Origin: Copromyces sp. CBS 386.78
Taxonomy: Eukaryota; Ascomycota; Sordariomycetes; Sordariales; Sordariaceae
Reading direction: 5' to 3'
Length of the DNA: 64,000 nt
Assembly: GCA_030685235.1 (NCBI GenBank)
Contig: MU839079.1
Coordinates: 496,001 to 560,000, forward strand
The notes under the pieces were generated by a model. The model made no database searches, had not been told where the DNA came from, and saw nothing but the letters and a program-made list of their open reading frames with translations. Positions 1 through 12,522 of this stretch are shown in pieces (position 1 is the first letter of the stretch; the number at the start of each line of letters is the position of its first letter). Both the position numbers and the translations under genes were made by a program.

Positions 1-1479
1 CTACTCATATAACTTTAAACGGGCCTTCCCAATGGGGGTAAAACTTTAATATTAATTAGCCGTTAGCGAAATTAATCGTATTAAAAAAAACTAAATCCCC
101 CTCCTTATATTTAAGCGAATCGATTCGATAATAATTAGCGTTATTTTCGTACTATATTTAAATACGCCTTATTTATTAGGATACGAAATTTTAAATTATT
201 TAAAAACGGTCGGCTAATTTATTAGCCTTATAATATTCTTTTAATTAAGCGGGCAATAGGTCTAAATATAACGGGGTACGAAGTTTTATACTTATCCGGG
301 GGTAAAAACTATAATTAATAAAGAAGGGCGAAACGCTAATCGATAATAATATCGTATTATTACTTACAAACTTAGTAAAAGGAAATTATTTAGCCTAATT
401 AATCTATACCCAATTAATATAAAGACGAAGGAATTAATCTATCTCTACATTAATACACTCTATTTAAACGTTAATTTAGGGGTAGAAAACGGAGGTTAAT
501 TTGCGAATAACGGCTAACCGCTTATATAAAGTACTTTAAAAATATAAAACAAACTACGTACTACAATTAAAAAGAATTATATTTAATAAGCTATAAAGGT
601 AGTATACTTAGTCGATAAAGCGATCAATTAATTCTTTAACTTCTAAAATTACTATTAGGATATAATAATATATTTTAATCAATTAATTAACGATAATAAC
701 AATATATTTAAAGGTTTAGCCGAAATAAATACTTAAAGGTAATAGCGTAATATAATTAATAAAAATATTTTTCTATAAGGCGAGCGAAATCTTAAAAGGT
801 TTAAAGAAGCTAGCGGATCCTCGTTTTAAAAATTTTGTCTTAGTGCAAAGGAAATAACCTTTATAGAAAATTCTAATATTATAAATTATCCCCTCTTAAT
901 AGAAATGGTATTAAAGGAAATTGTAAATTATATTACGGCTAAGGTACCCTACGCTAGAGGAATTATATTAACGATTAATTAGAACGAATTAAAATTCTTT
1001 ATTATAAAGATTAATAATAACCCTATTATACTATTTAACTATTCCGTTACTAGTAACCCAATATTCCGTAAATACTTTATAAAAAACTTTCTTAATACTA
1101 GGAATCTATTATCTATAAGCGGGGTCTACGAAGTAAAAAATAACCTCCTAAAGGAAAACGGAAGTTTCGTAGCTATTTAAAATAATATCGTTAATAGATT
1201 TATTGTCGTAGTTACTTATTAAATAGAAAGTAAAATTTAAGGGGTCGAAATAGCTATTTTCGAACTACGCAAGATTTAAGAATACCCGTTAGCGGATTAT
1301 TAAACGATTATTGTCGGTATTAGTAGGGCGGTCGTTAGGTTTATAACTCAAAGTATTAGGGCGAAAGTTCTACGGCCCTAAAGTATATTTAATTAAAAAG
1401 TTAAACCGCGATAGGAATTAAGACTACTTTATATAACGTTAGGTAAACTATTTATTAATTATAAAAGTCTAGAAGTTTT

Positions 1480-2760
1480 TATAATCTATTAAAATATCGA
1501 AAAGTTATTAAGTTCTTTCGAATTCCGGCTTCTATTCCTCTAATATTTTAATAATAGCGAATAATTCTTTATTGTATATATTGTAATTATATTCTTAAGC
1601 CGTATATTTGGATGAAAAGTAGGTAATTAGGTAGAAAACGCTATTATTACCGTATTAAAAGAAAATACCGCTTACAACCTAATTAGAAGCGTTTATTTTA
1701 ACTACCCTTTTCTTAAATTAATTATAGATCTTTAATACGGGTCTACTAGTAAAAGCCCGTTTTAAAATTTCGAAAGCGGAATTATACGTAATAAACTAAA
1801 ATTATATAGCATCCTTCTTCGTAAATTTATATAATAGTCCTACTATTATCGAAAAATCTTTAATAAAATAGCGGTAGAAATTTACAAAGCCTAAAAAAAA
1901 CTATAAGGATTTCTTAAATTAAGGAATTACTTAATTGGTAATAATTTTAACCTTTTCTAAATCTATTTCAATATTTCCTAATATAATAATAAGGCCTAAA
2001 TATTTCGTTTGTATTATATAAAATTTATATTTATTAATATTAACGCTAAGGCCTACTCTAATTAAGCGGTTAAAAACATCGTTTACGTACCGCTTATAAT
2101 CTTTAATATTATCGGAATAAATTAAAACGTTGTCGAAATAAATAATCGTATAAATATCGAGAACGTTGTAAAGAATATTATTAATATAATTCTAAAAAAC
2201 CCCGGGAACGCTTTATAAATCAAATAGAAATACTAATAACTCAAATAAACCAAACTATATTATAAAAATTATAAGCTACTTATATCCCTCCTTAATATAA
2301 ATACAATTAAAAGTAGTAATAACGTTAAACTTAATAAAATTCTTAGTATAATAAATCGTATTAAAGGTTTCTTTAATTAACGGTAGCGGATATTATAATT
2401 TAAGGGTAATATTATTAATACTGTGGTAATTTACGCAAACGTAAACTCTTCCTCCTAATTTCTTTATTAAAAGGATTAGAGCGGATACTTCTAATTATAA
2501 CGGCCGAATAAATTTCTTCTATAATATATTATTAATTTACTTCTTAATAATATTAAATTCGTCGGGGTTAAAAGGGCGTCCGCGAATAGTTAAGGGTATA
2601 GTTCCCGGGCGGAATTTAATTTTAAAATTGTAAAAATAATAAAGGAGAAGGGTTTTAGTTCCCTTTTAACGGAAAATATTTATATAATACTAATACTATT
2701 GAAGTAATTTAATCTAAATTTATTCGTTAATTTTAGAAGGTTTATCGGCTTTTTCGTAAA
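1480..2760 (-). pseudogene. Decayed reverse transcriptase and RNase H of the gypsy element
   Basis: On the minus strand, 2381-2448 encodes a recognisable gypsy RT segment (V-N-Y-x-x-I-N-N-I-T ... Y-P-L-P-L-I) interrupted by TAA. The catalytic box lies at 2117-2140 and reads Y-F-D-N-V-L-I-Y instead of the F-D-D type; GAC to AAC is a RIP-type change that removes a catalytic Asp. Downstream, 1510-1621 matches the RNase H segment (Y-F-S-S-K ... Y-N-Y-N-I-Y-N-K-E-L-F-A-I-I) with TAA and TAG stops, one apparently replacing a Trp codon. The copy is not functional. Confidence 0.72.
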
Positions 2761-3699
2761 ATTTCGTAATATCTTCCGAAGTAACCTTATATAAGGCGAT
2801 ACCATTAGCGGCGAAATATTAATAGATAGCTTCCTCGTAATAGGGGAAATCAATATTTATACTAATAATTTTAATAGAGTTAGAAATTTTAATAACTTTT
2901 AAAGTAGCTACGTCACCTTTACCTACTAAATTATCGATCTAATAATAAAAATTACTACCGAAAAACTTCTTATACTTTTAACCCCTCCCTATTAGTACTT
3001 CCTTAATTATTTTTAATATTAATTTATTACTTAGGGCGTACAAGTCTAAAACGCTATACTGCTCTACAAATTAATCTTCTTCTATTATATATTTAATATC
3101 TTCGGCTATATTAATTAATATAGTATAAATAACTTAAAGGCTATATTTCTCTACTAGCTAATTAAAAGTAATAGTAGACAATTCCTTAATATTATTAGAA
3201 TTAATAGGACCTACTAAGATATAGAGGCAACGGACTTAAATTCAATAATTTACAATAATAGTACAAAATCCTCTTACTACCCGGCAAAGTACTAAGACTA
3301 TCTATAGTAGAAGGGGGGAAATTACGCCGTAAGGGACGGCATTAAATATAATAGCTTACCTAGAGCCTACTAAAATTTTACTAATTATAGAAATCTTTAA
3401 ATAATAAGCGATCCGATCGTAAAAACAGTTAAACCGTTAATAAACCGCTCGTCTCACAATCGCAGCAATAGAAATACAACGTAAAATATCCGTTTAAGGC
3501 TTAATATCGGGCTTAATTTTATTTAAAACCTCCTCGTACGTAGCCTTCTTAAATAAACTCACCACATTAAATTAGGCAACTAAACTTGCTACTAAAGCTT
3601 CCCGCTTATTATTAGGGATCCTCTTTAGGAAATAACTACGTTCTTCGTAGGCTATAGTAAATTAAAGCGAATTGTAAGGCTATAAAATATTTAGCGAAT

Positions 3700-3976
3700 A
3701 GTAAATTAATTATAAATAATCTAAAATAATAGGATTATCTTTAGCTAAATCGTAAATAAATAAATTAATAATTTCGTAATAATAGCCTATCCCTATTGTA
3801 ATTCTTATAAAATAAATAATATTACCCTTAGCGGGACCCCCGTTAGCGAAGTACAAGATTTTAAGGTTCGTAAATTTAAAGAAGAGGAAACGGTAATAAT
3901 AAATAAAACGTCTATTAATAAAACCCAAGGCGGTACAACCGCTATCAATTAGGCCTAAATAATATACTTTATACAA
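3700..3976 (-). pseudogene. Decayed retropepsin (aspartic protease) of the gypsy element
   Basis: A minus-strand open stretch of 88 codons contains the LIDSGC active-site motif near 3946, followed by an N-G-G-rich flap-like segment and an I-G-x-x-Y-Y strand. It ends in DNPIILDYL, which matches the conserved DNPIILGLPWL-type end of gypsy proteases. This is a RIP relic, not a gene in its own right. It lies directly upstream (on the minus strand) of the RT relic, as in gag-pol. Confidence 0.6.
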
Positions 3977-4269
3977 TCCGTCGGATAATTAAATAAAGAA
4001 ATTTAATAAATTAAAATATTTATAATAACTATCTATAAAAGATTTATAAATCTTAATTATATCTAATTATATAATAATACTACCCTCCTCTCGTTACCTT
4101 ATAAATAATTACTTCCAATCGTAATTTAATTTAAAAATTATATATTTCCCTACTAATTAATATAATTAATTTCATTACCCTAAACGGGGCCGACGAAGCC
4201 GGGGACGTACGCGGGGACTAAGGCTTATTAATACTACAATACCGCAACGTTATTATTAACTATTTAAGC

Positions 4270-5860
4270 ATTTATAATATTAATTTAATACTATTAGCCG
4301 TAGCCCTACTAACTATAACCCTATTAGCTATAGCCGTACTAACCCTACTAAAGAATAATATTATTATTACCGCCTCTACCGCCTCTTCTACCACCCCTTC
4401 TACTGCAACTACCGCAATTACCACCGCGGGTAGAAGCGGGAGGGTCCTTATTAAAATTAATCCGGGCATAATATACGGCCGAAAAATAGTTCTTACGACT
4501 ACAATAAATACAAGCTCCAATCTTTATACAATACTTAAAAACCTCTTAAAAAATTATACCGCATATAATAATATCGGTAACGGACATAGAATTAAAATCT
4601 ATTATATTACTACCTTAATTAATAAGCTATTCCAAAGAAGAAATAATATTATTATTATTAACAGCGGATAATTTATAAAACGGGTTAACGAATTTCTCGC
4701 AATAAATATTATCCTTATAATTCTAAACTAAGGAACGGGCTATCTAAAACTATTTAATAAAATTATTCTCAACTAAGAGCGGGTATTAATAAATAATAAT
4801 ATCGCAAATAACTTTATTAACTTTATTATAAAAATAATATACCTTTATAACGTCGTCCATCTCGTACTAATCGATAAGGATAGTAAAATAATCTTTAAAA
4901 ACGGCCTAACGTATATCCTTAATTATTTTTAAATTATTAAACTCACGACGAATAATAACGACGAAGTCGGAATTATCGTACTTAATATCGAACTCCTTAA
5001 AAAAATCTATAGTAATCTTCTACTTCTATTTAATATTATTAGTAGAATACTCAAAGATATTAATTAACTAAAATTCGATAACTGCGAATAAAGGGCCTTC
5101 GAAATATTTAATAATATATAAAAAACGCTTTAATTCGGAGGCGAAGTAAGTAAACTCGTCAATCTAGTAAAACTTAACCTTCATATATTAAAAATAATAC
5201 TTCTCCGCTTTTTCTAATTAAATAATACCTTTACTATTAAACGGAATAATATACGTACGTAGCTATACTAACCTATAACCGCTACTATTAATACCCGTAA
5301 CTAATATAATAAATACTATAATAATTATAATTTCTTAAACTTATTTCAATTAAGTACGGACTTTAATAATAACTTCGGCGTATTTATCCCTCTATTTCTA
5401 AAAAGACTTAAAAGTATTAATTTTAAAATCGTTAAAAGATTACTTAAATTCGTCAATACTCTATTAAAATTCGGTATTATAATTATTTAAATAGTTAATT
5501 TCTTAGTAAAATTCAATAAAATCCTCTTTAACTCTCTAAACGCGTATACGGGCCTCGACTACATCGTCGTAAACAAAATAATTAAAAGCGAAGGCAACGT
5601 CGCGGAATACCGGGACCGAAGTAAACGCAAAGGCATAGTCTACAATATAAATAAATAGGGAATAAATAGTAGAATCGTTATCGAAATTTATAAATACCTT
5701 AATAAAGGTATTATAAATTACTTAATTCGTAAGGTCGATATTGAAAATTTAAAGAGCTCCAATAGCAATTACTATAATAAAATTATTAATAATAACCCGT
5801 AGCTAGTCCATTATTAATTATTAAATTAACGTAAATACGGTAGTTTTTTTAAACGTACTG
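4270..5860 (-). pseudogene. Decayed gag with CCHC zinc knuckle
   Basis: This region lies between the LTR and the protease, so gag is expected here. The only firm landmark is a zinc knuckle at 4471-4512 on the minus strand. Two Cys codons with the correct C-x2-C spacing are followed at the correct spacing by Tyr where His should be, and Tyr where the last Cys should be. Both changes are C-to-T or G-to-A transitions (CAC to TAC, TGC to TAC), as RIP makes. A Gly/Arg-rich tail follows. The rest is too mutated to align by eye, and the outer limits are approximate. Confidence 0.5.
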
Positions 5861-6096
5861 TCTTAATTAACAAATATAAGAGGGAGAAAGAAATAAAGCT
5901 AATACTTATATTATATTACCTAATTCAAATCGTACTATTTACAACTAAATCTTTACTTACCCCGTTTATAAGGGGTCGAATCTTTAATTACAGAGCGATT
6001 AATCGCGGATACAATTTAAATAATCTTTTCTATACTAAACGTAATCTAAATTTATCTCCTTTAAATACGCGCAGCGCAATAGTAAAACACAACAAA

Positions 6097-6319
6097 CTAT
6101 TACAAGGTAAAATACTATTAGGGGTAAAGTAAGATATATATTATTATACGAAGGAGAAGAAAGGAAGGATATATACAGAGGACTAACTATATAAGCGAGA
6201 GCCCTAGAAGACCAGTCCGTGCGCGCACATAACCCTGCACGTAACCGTACCATAACTCTAAGCATAGCACATCTAAGGGTCGGTGCAGGGTGGGCATATT
6301 ACAGGCTAATCCTGTAACA
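6097..6319 (-). repeat. Probable LTR of the gypsy relic
   Basis: Read on the minus strand, the segment starts TGTTACAGG at 6319 and ends at TTGTAATA near 6097, which looks like a TG...CA-bounded LTR whose terminal C became T by RIP. A TATA-like tract (TATATAG on the minus strand) lies near 6187-6195, as expected for an LTR promoter driving the leftward gag-pol. The 5' end contains a 7-bp inverted repeat around CTAAT (6299-6317). The boundaries are inferred from this single copy; the second LTR is not in the window. Confidence 0.55.
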
Positions 6320-6491
6320 AGAGGGTTTGCTATAATATAGTTTTTTAAATACTCGTTCGATAAACTAAGTGTAAGTAAGTTGTAGAAAGAAAACTTTTCG
6401 AAGTTTTAAGGGGGGGAAAAGGATTTTTTATAGATTTTTGGAGATGGTTGTCGAATTCTATATCGGTTAAGTTAAGTCGTTTAAAATATGT

Positions 6492-6712
6492 GAAGCGAAG
6501 TAATTTGATTTAAATATGACGAAAAGTCGGGGAAGCGAAGTAGTTTGGTTTAATTACGACGAAAGGTTGGGGATTGATTGCGTAGTAGTCTAATTTAACT
6601 ACGACGAGAAGTTAATAATACGCTTCGATTTAATTTAATCGCAATAAGAATACGCTTCGATCTAACTTAATCGCGACGAAAATGCGCCTCAATCTAACTT
6701 AATCGCGACGAA
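6492..6712. repeat. Diverged tandem minisatellite, about six units
   Basis: Three left units (6492-6530, 6531-6570, 6571-6616; 39-46 bp) carry GAAGCGAAGTA...ATATGACGAAA-type sequence. Three right units are exactly 32 bp each (6617-6648, 6649-6680, 6681-6712) and share AATACGCTTCGA followed by TTAATCGCGACGAA. Left and right units share the 3' portion TTAAYYRCGACGAA, so they look like one family. Differences are mostly transitions. The array lies just outside the LTR and is AT-rich, so it has probably also been exposed to RIP. Confidence 0.7.
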
Positions 6713-9180
6713 GGGTCGGTCGTCGTCGCAAACGAGGATGCGATGACTTCTAAAAAACGCTACAAACGCTACGGAAAGCGTAACGGTATTTAGATGAGTA
6801 CGCTTTGTACGAGAGGGCTTATAACCTCTTGGACTACAGGGATAAAGAGAGCGAGAAAGAAGATGATATTGTATTAAAGAAGGAAATAGAGCTACGAACG
6901 ATCGCGGGGAAAAACCTAGCTAAGCATGGTGGTGCTGGGAAGTGGGCCTAGCCCGGCAGGTACGGCTAACCGTGAGCCGGCTGGGCACAAGACGAGCCAA
7001 AAGCAAACACTTAGATAAAGTAAAAAGACGGAGAAGGAACGGAATTACGTGATACGAATTCCAAAGCCCAGTCCAGTCACAGACCGTCCTCGGCGTCCTG
7101 ACCGTGACACCCAAAAGAGGAATGGGCACATCTGTATGGAACCCCAAACCATGACAACCAAAAAAACTTCCCCAGGCCCGAACGAGGTCCATATCTGGAT
7201 ACGGGGTAGGTCTGGCCAAGCTTGCCTCCCGCGCTGCCAGGAACAACGTACCTCTCAAGATTCTCTCCAATAGCGAGGTGGTGAACACCTGCGATCATCA
7301 CGAGAAAGGCAAATACTTCCAACCTTGAGCCTTCACCGTAGCAAGTTATCGACGATGGACATGATTGGTATGACAATGTCTCATCGTCGCCGTAGACCAG
7401 ACCTACGACGCTCTGCCGGCCACAGAAGTGTCGCCGGACTGGACGCCATCGTCTTAACTCCTCCGGGTTCTCGACGAGGCTCTTGATAACCGACCCCGAC
7501 GAATGTCGGTAACCGGAGAACAACCCGTCGTCAATGATCAAATGTCACGTCCGGTACAGGAACGGATATACCTCACTGACCAGTGACCACAGACGTCGAG
7601 TCCGGAACCCGGGGACCTGATAGTAGCCGTTCAGAGATAGCAAAGCCCGCCGGAAGACAGTATCGTAACCTCGCAACATCCGAACTTCGGCCGGTCCGGA
7701 CGCGGGGCGGGAGGCTCCACAACTACCGAAATTGTTACGTACCCTTTGCCGATATCACCAATCTGCACCGACCTCACACACCTCATTGATCTCGCCGTCT
7801 TTTCTTGTCACCGTCACCTGGTCTATGATCTCGCTGAGAGTCTTTGAACATCACCTGTCCATACCAAGCGAGTCTTTGCGCGACCCAACCTCGACGTCTC
7901 AAGTCCAAATCTGTAGACCCTCCTGCACAAATCATTCAAGTTTCTCAGCTCACTTCTGATGCAATATACATTACATACTGAACACGCTGTACAGGCTTGT
8001 ATGCCTACCGAGATACATGGCGACATGCACATATTACATAAATGCATGCCGTCAAAATTTCCAGTTGAAGGGTACAGTTCTATCTGTACACACTACTCAC
8101 CGCAGGCACCAGGCTCGCGGGTTCCTACCGGTAAGTTTCTAGAAGCCGGTGCCGGCTTTTAGAAGAAGAGGTACAATTACAAGACAAACACTCAAAAGAA
8201 AGACGATGATTTGGAAAAAAATAAAAAAAAATGGAAAAAAAAAGACGAGCTATTAAATCCAGGGGTCTGTTCCGAGGTAGAAGCAAATACGAAGACGTAA
8301 CAAAAAAACAACCAAAAAGACAAAGATCATAACCTTCAAAGCTGCAAAGAGGTACCTATCGTCTCTTAGAGCCATTCTTCATACCTCAGCCTCCAAAAAC
8401 AACAAGTAACAGAGGAGAGAAAGAATGATCTAAGAGGGATGAACATTTGTGCGTTTCAAACTCGCTGGCATGTCAAGGTACCTAGGAAACCTTTCCCACA
8501 TGCGGATTGTACAAACTAGTTCTGGGTATTTTTCCTCTCTTCACGGTCTCTTCAAGGGGTATTTTCAGACTATCTTCTCAGTCTCTCTTGGCTCCTCTTT
8601 TGAGATCCAAATGGGGAGGAGCCTCTCTAGGGTCCCTTCAAATAGTTATCGGACGGGAAAACATGCAAAAGAAAAACGTCTAAAGTAGATCCCGGGACTG
8701 TGATCTCATAGCAATTTGATTCCATCCTATCTATCTACCTAGTATCTCATCCACCCCATGTACCCAGGACTTGGCACCCCAGACTTGCCATGGCAACGAA
8801 CAGGAATAGGAGAGAAGTAAACAAACAAGTGGAAGATCTCTGGGGATGCCCTACTACGGTAGGTATAGAGCGATACTTGTGTGGTACTCTCAGTTTTGTC
8901 ATTTTCTCAGACCACAAACCAGACGCAACTACCGCGGCGCAAGGGAGGATGTAGAGAGACAGGAACCGAGTTGTTAGAAGCTTTCGTAGATTTATATCAA
9001 GCAGCATGACATCCATCGCACAACCGCACCCACCAGCTCAGCTCGTGCGTGCACAGGAACAATGGACGTAGTTGTGTACTTCAAAATGGTATCATTGAGC
9101 TTCGTTCTACATAGAATTATACAAATCATCATCACACCCCCATCCATCTATCGCCCCCATTTCTACCCCCCAAATGGCGC
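6713..9180. other. Intergenic; base composition returns to normal near 6.9 kb; no supported gene
   Basis: Between the RIP block and the fumarase stop codon. GC content rises abruptly near 6900. A 154-codon minus-strand open frame (7077-7541) overlaps frames open on both strands and shows no recognisable domain. 8160-8430 is A-rich. 8950-9180 is likely fumarase 3' UTR. I see no RNA gene or complete transposon here. Confidence 0.6.
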
Positions 9181-10849
9181 TTAACCCTTATAAGGCTTAG
9201 GGCCAACCATCAACTCGGGCTTCACCAGGGTATCAAACTCCTCCTCCGTCAACGCCTTGAGCTCAAGAGCAGACTGCTTAAGCGTCAGACCCTTCTTGTG
9301 CGCGTTCTTGGCCACCTTGGACGCCATATCGTATCCAATCTTGGGGTTGAGGCAAGTAACCAGCATGAGGGACTCCTTCATGATGCTGGCAATCTTCTCC
9401 TCGTTGGCCGCCAGGCCGTGAACAAGGTTCTTCTCAAACGAGCGCATGCCGTCGGCAAGAAGACGGGTAGAGTGCAAGAAGTTGCGGATGATCAAGGGCT
9501 TGTAGACGTTGAGCTCGAACTGGCCGTTCATGCCGCCGATGGTGGCAGCAACGTGGTTACCCATCACCTGCGCGCAGACCATGGTCAAGGCCTCGCACTG
9601 CGTGGGGTTGACCTTGCCGGGCATGATGGACGAGCCGGGCTCGTTCTCGGGCAGGTTGAGCTCGCCGAGGCCGCAGCGGGGGCCGGAGCCGAGGTAGCGG
9701 ATGTCCTGGGCGATCTTGGTGAGCGAGGTGGCGAGGGTGTTGAGGGCGCCGTGGGCGTGGACGAGCGCGTCGTGAGCGGCGAGCGACTCGAACTTGTTGG
9801 GGGCGGTCTTGAACTCGGTGCCGGTCATCTTGGTGACCTCCTCGGCGATGCCCTCAGCGAAGCCCTCGTAGGTGTTGATGCCGGTGCCGACAGCGGTGCC
9901 GCCCTGGGCAAGAAGGCGGAGGTCGGGGAGGGAGTCCTCGACGCGCTTGATGCCGAAGTCGAGCTGGGCGACGTAGCCGGAGAACTCCTGGGCGAGGGTC
10001 AAGGGGGTGGCGTCCTGCAAGTGGGTGCGGCCGATCTTGATGATCTTCTTGGCCTCGAACTCGTCAACCTTGGCCTGGAGAGCGGCGCGGAGGGACTTGA
10101 GAGCGGGGAGAAGCTCGCCCTCGACCTCGAGCACGGCGGCGATGTGCATGACGGTGGGGAAGGTGTCGTTGGAGGAAGCGGAGCGGTTGACGTGGTCGTT
10201 GGGGTGGACGGGCTTCTTGGAGCCCATGGTGCCGCCGAGAATCTCAATGGCGCGGTTGGAGATGACCTCGTTGGCGTTCATGTTGGACTGGGTGCCGGAA
10301 CCGGTCTGCCAGACGACGAGAGGGAAGTGGTCGAGGAGCTTGAGGTCGGCAACCTCCTTGGCGGCCTGCTGGATGGCCTCGCCGATCTTGGGGTCTGTGG
10401 TTCGCAAAAGGTCAGCTTTCTGCGCGCAGAGCTTCCTGAGGGGAGGGTATTCACATACCAAGACCGTAGCGCATGTTGACGGTGGCGGCAGCACCCTTGA
10501 GGATACCGAAAGCCTTGACAATGGGAGGAGGCATGCGGTCCTGGGGCTGGTTGATCTTGAAGTTGCTCAGAGAGCGCTGGGTCTGGGCGCCCCAGTACTT
10601 GTCGGACTCGACCTCGATCTCGCCGAAGGCATCGGTCTCGATTCTGGTGTTCTTGGCCATGGCGGAAGAGCTGGAGAAGTAACGGGCAGAGGTCTTGGTG
10701 GCAGCAGAGAAGCTGGTGACGGCGGCCTTGGAGGAGGAGTTGGCGACATTTGAAGCAACGCGGGCGGTGCCAGAAAGGCATGTGCTAGCAACGGCAGCAG
10801 CAGCCCGAGGCTTGGCCAGGCGGCCGACAGTGCGCATTGATCGAAGCAT
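9181..10849 (-). CDS. FUM1: Fumarate hydratase, class II, mitochondrial (fumarase)
   Basis: Interconverts fumarate and L-malate in the TCA cycle (homotetramer in this family). Two exons, 10849-10459 and 10394-9181, encode 534 residues; the 64-bp intron has a GTATGT donor. Residues 1-63 are rich in Arg, Ala and Ser with no acidic residues, a mitochondrial presequence ending near RYFSSSS. The core shows [13 protein letters not shown] and the class II fumarase/aspartase signature [10 protein letters not shown] starting at residue 384. The length fits a fungal fumarase with presequence. Met64 (10660) sits exactly at the presequence/mature junction in a strong context (CCGCCATGGCC), while Met1 has a weaker context, so a second, cytosolic form from the same gene is plausible. 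The 10849 start is chosen because it yields the presequence. Confidence 0.97.
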
Positions 10850-12522
10850 GGTTACGACTACTAGCAAGGTGCGTGTGTAAGCGAGTGTTGCTCGTATGCG
10901 TATGGCTAGCACCGGAAGGTGTGGTGGTGCGGAAAGCTTGGTGATAGCGGGGTTTGTTGGAGAGGGTGCGACTTGTGGTCAGATCAGATGATGATGGTGA
11001 GGGGAGTATGATCGATACTGCACGCGGTAGTACGGTAGTTCCAGCGACTACTCTTTACTACTGCAGCTATACGATATTCGGGGTAATGAGGAATGGAAGC
11101 GGAAGGTACCTACAGATGAATAGAAATTAAGGAATATTCAGTTATACGCACCAGAAAAGGTCACAGACACAGCTCCGGAGGGGGGAGAGAGGATGGGGAG
11201 GCTTGAGATATTATAAAAGGTTCAGGAACAACAGGAAATTCACGGAAATTCACGCGTTCGCACATATAAAAAGCACTCATCCATCCATGGTAACCATGGA
11301 CCACTCATGGAATATGGAACCAAAAGGACGCCCGGTCGGGAACCCATCCATGAACCCTAGGAGCCGCAATGGTTCCCGTCCCGCCCGCCGTCCACAGCGC
11401 CAGCAATGAGGAGGTGATCGCGGTATCTGCCGTTGTCATTGATTGAAAGCCCGAGCTGGCCGCCCCAGTCCCGCCATCCCGCCATGTTCTGCTGGCTGCC
11501 GCTTCCTGCCCCTCTCGCGGCCCCCAAACGCGGCAGCAGCGGTCTGCGCCCACTATAAATCCCAGAAAGCCCGCAACCCGCTGGTCCGTTAGCTCCGGCC
11601 GGGCCATCCCGGTTCCTACCTAACCATCACCGCCCAATCGGGACCCGTTCAACGCGATGCAGCAGCCGAACAGTTGGCAATTGACCAACAAACCATCAAC
11701 AGTGTCATTGAACATGTTTTGTTGACTGCCGGCTGATGTCTGAAGAAAACCTCTCATTGAAATCTACACCTTCTTTTCTTTTGGTTCCATCAACCACTGT
11801 GACTGCTAGACAACTGAAGATACATAAATATTACAAAGTTCTAACATCTTAAGCTACCTCGATAGAACAGCTGAAGACCAGAATCAAAAGATAAAGTATT
11901 TCCATCCCCATCGATCTTCTCCTGAATGTCGTCCTTCTCAACGACAACGATCGGCGACTTCTAACGAGCTAATCTTGTCAAGCGGAACCACTCATCAAGT
12001 GGGTCCTCTTCATCCCCACCATAGCCGCCAAATGCCAAGATTACGTAGGGAAAGACGGAAGGCATCTTCGGATCTGTTGCTTGTCTTCTTGTTCCTGCCG
12101 CAATCACCCACAAACCATGAAACCACCACCCCCTTTTTGAGTAAACAAACAACTTCATACCCCTACCCATCATCTTTGTGGCAGACAGATGGACTCATCC
12201 TCGCCCATCTTTACAAGGACTAATATCCCGTATCCATTCGCAACCCCAAACTCCAGACGATCTTCCTCTCATCCAATCCTAGTCCAACAAGGTGCCCGAT
12301 AACTCCGTTTACACCAAAGGCCAACAGGATAAAAGCCACCAAACAGCATGAGTATAACATAGGCAGAGAAAAGTGCAGTGCCCGCCAGAAGGACACCGTG
12401 ATATGCTTGGAGTCTTTGTTTGACAACAGCGGCGCGCCACCAAATGTCGAGCTCGGAGCAATCGCAATGGTGAAAGAGAAGTGTGAGCAATAATGGCGAG
12501 AAGTGAGGTCCGTATAAATCAA
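10850..12522. other. Intergenic: fumarase promoter and kinase 3' region
   Basis: Holds the fumarase upstream region (about 10850-11700) and the 3' flank of the kinase gene (about 11900-12522). Small open frames on both strands (for example 11961-12173 and 12220-12522 on the minus strand) lack recognisable domains; the latter is probably kinase 3' UTR. No RNA gene or transposon was recognised. Confidence 0.6.

Larger units (their letters stand above)
1..6319 (-). mobile_element. RIP-mutated Ty3/gypsy LTR retrotransposon relic, cut by the left window edge
   Basis: The whole block is extremely AT-rich. CA and TG dinucleotides are nearly absent while CG survives, which is the footprint of repeat-induced point mutation. 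Reading the minus strand, relics occur in the Ty3/gypsy order: a gag zinc knuckle (about 4.5 kb), an aspartic protease (about 3.95 kb), reverse transcriptase (about 2.4-2.1 kb), then RNase H (about 1.6 kb). Integrase would lie below 1.3 kb; I did not resolve it. A probable LTR closes the right side. Every frame is broken by TAA/TAG codons, so the copy is dead. The second LTR lies outside the window. The Ty3/gypsy call is firm because RNase H follows RT and precedes the missing integrase; the element family is not identified. Confidence 0.88.

Noticed and set aside
7077..7541. 154-codon minus-strand open frame beside the RIP block
   Set aside because: Frames on both strands are open here, there is no recognisable motif, and it sits next to repeat remnants; too weak to call a gene.
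9298..10479. A 393-codon plus-strand open frame antisense to fumarase
   Set aside because: Its Gly/Val/Leu/Asp-rich sequence is the usual shadow of a strongly codon-biased gene (C-ending codons leave no stops in the opposite frame). It has no domain and spans the sense intron.
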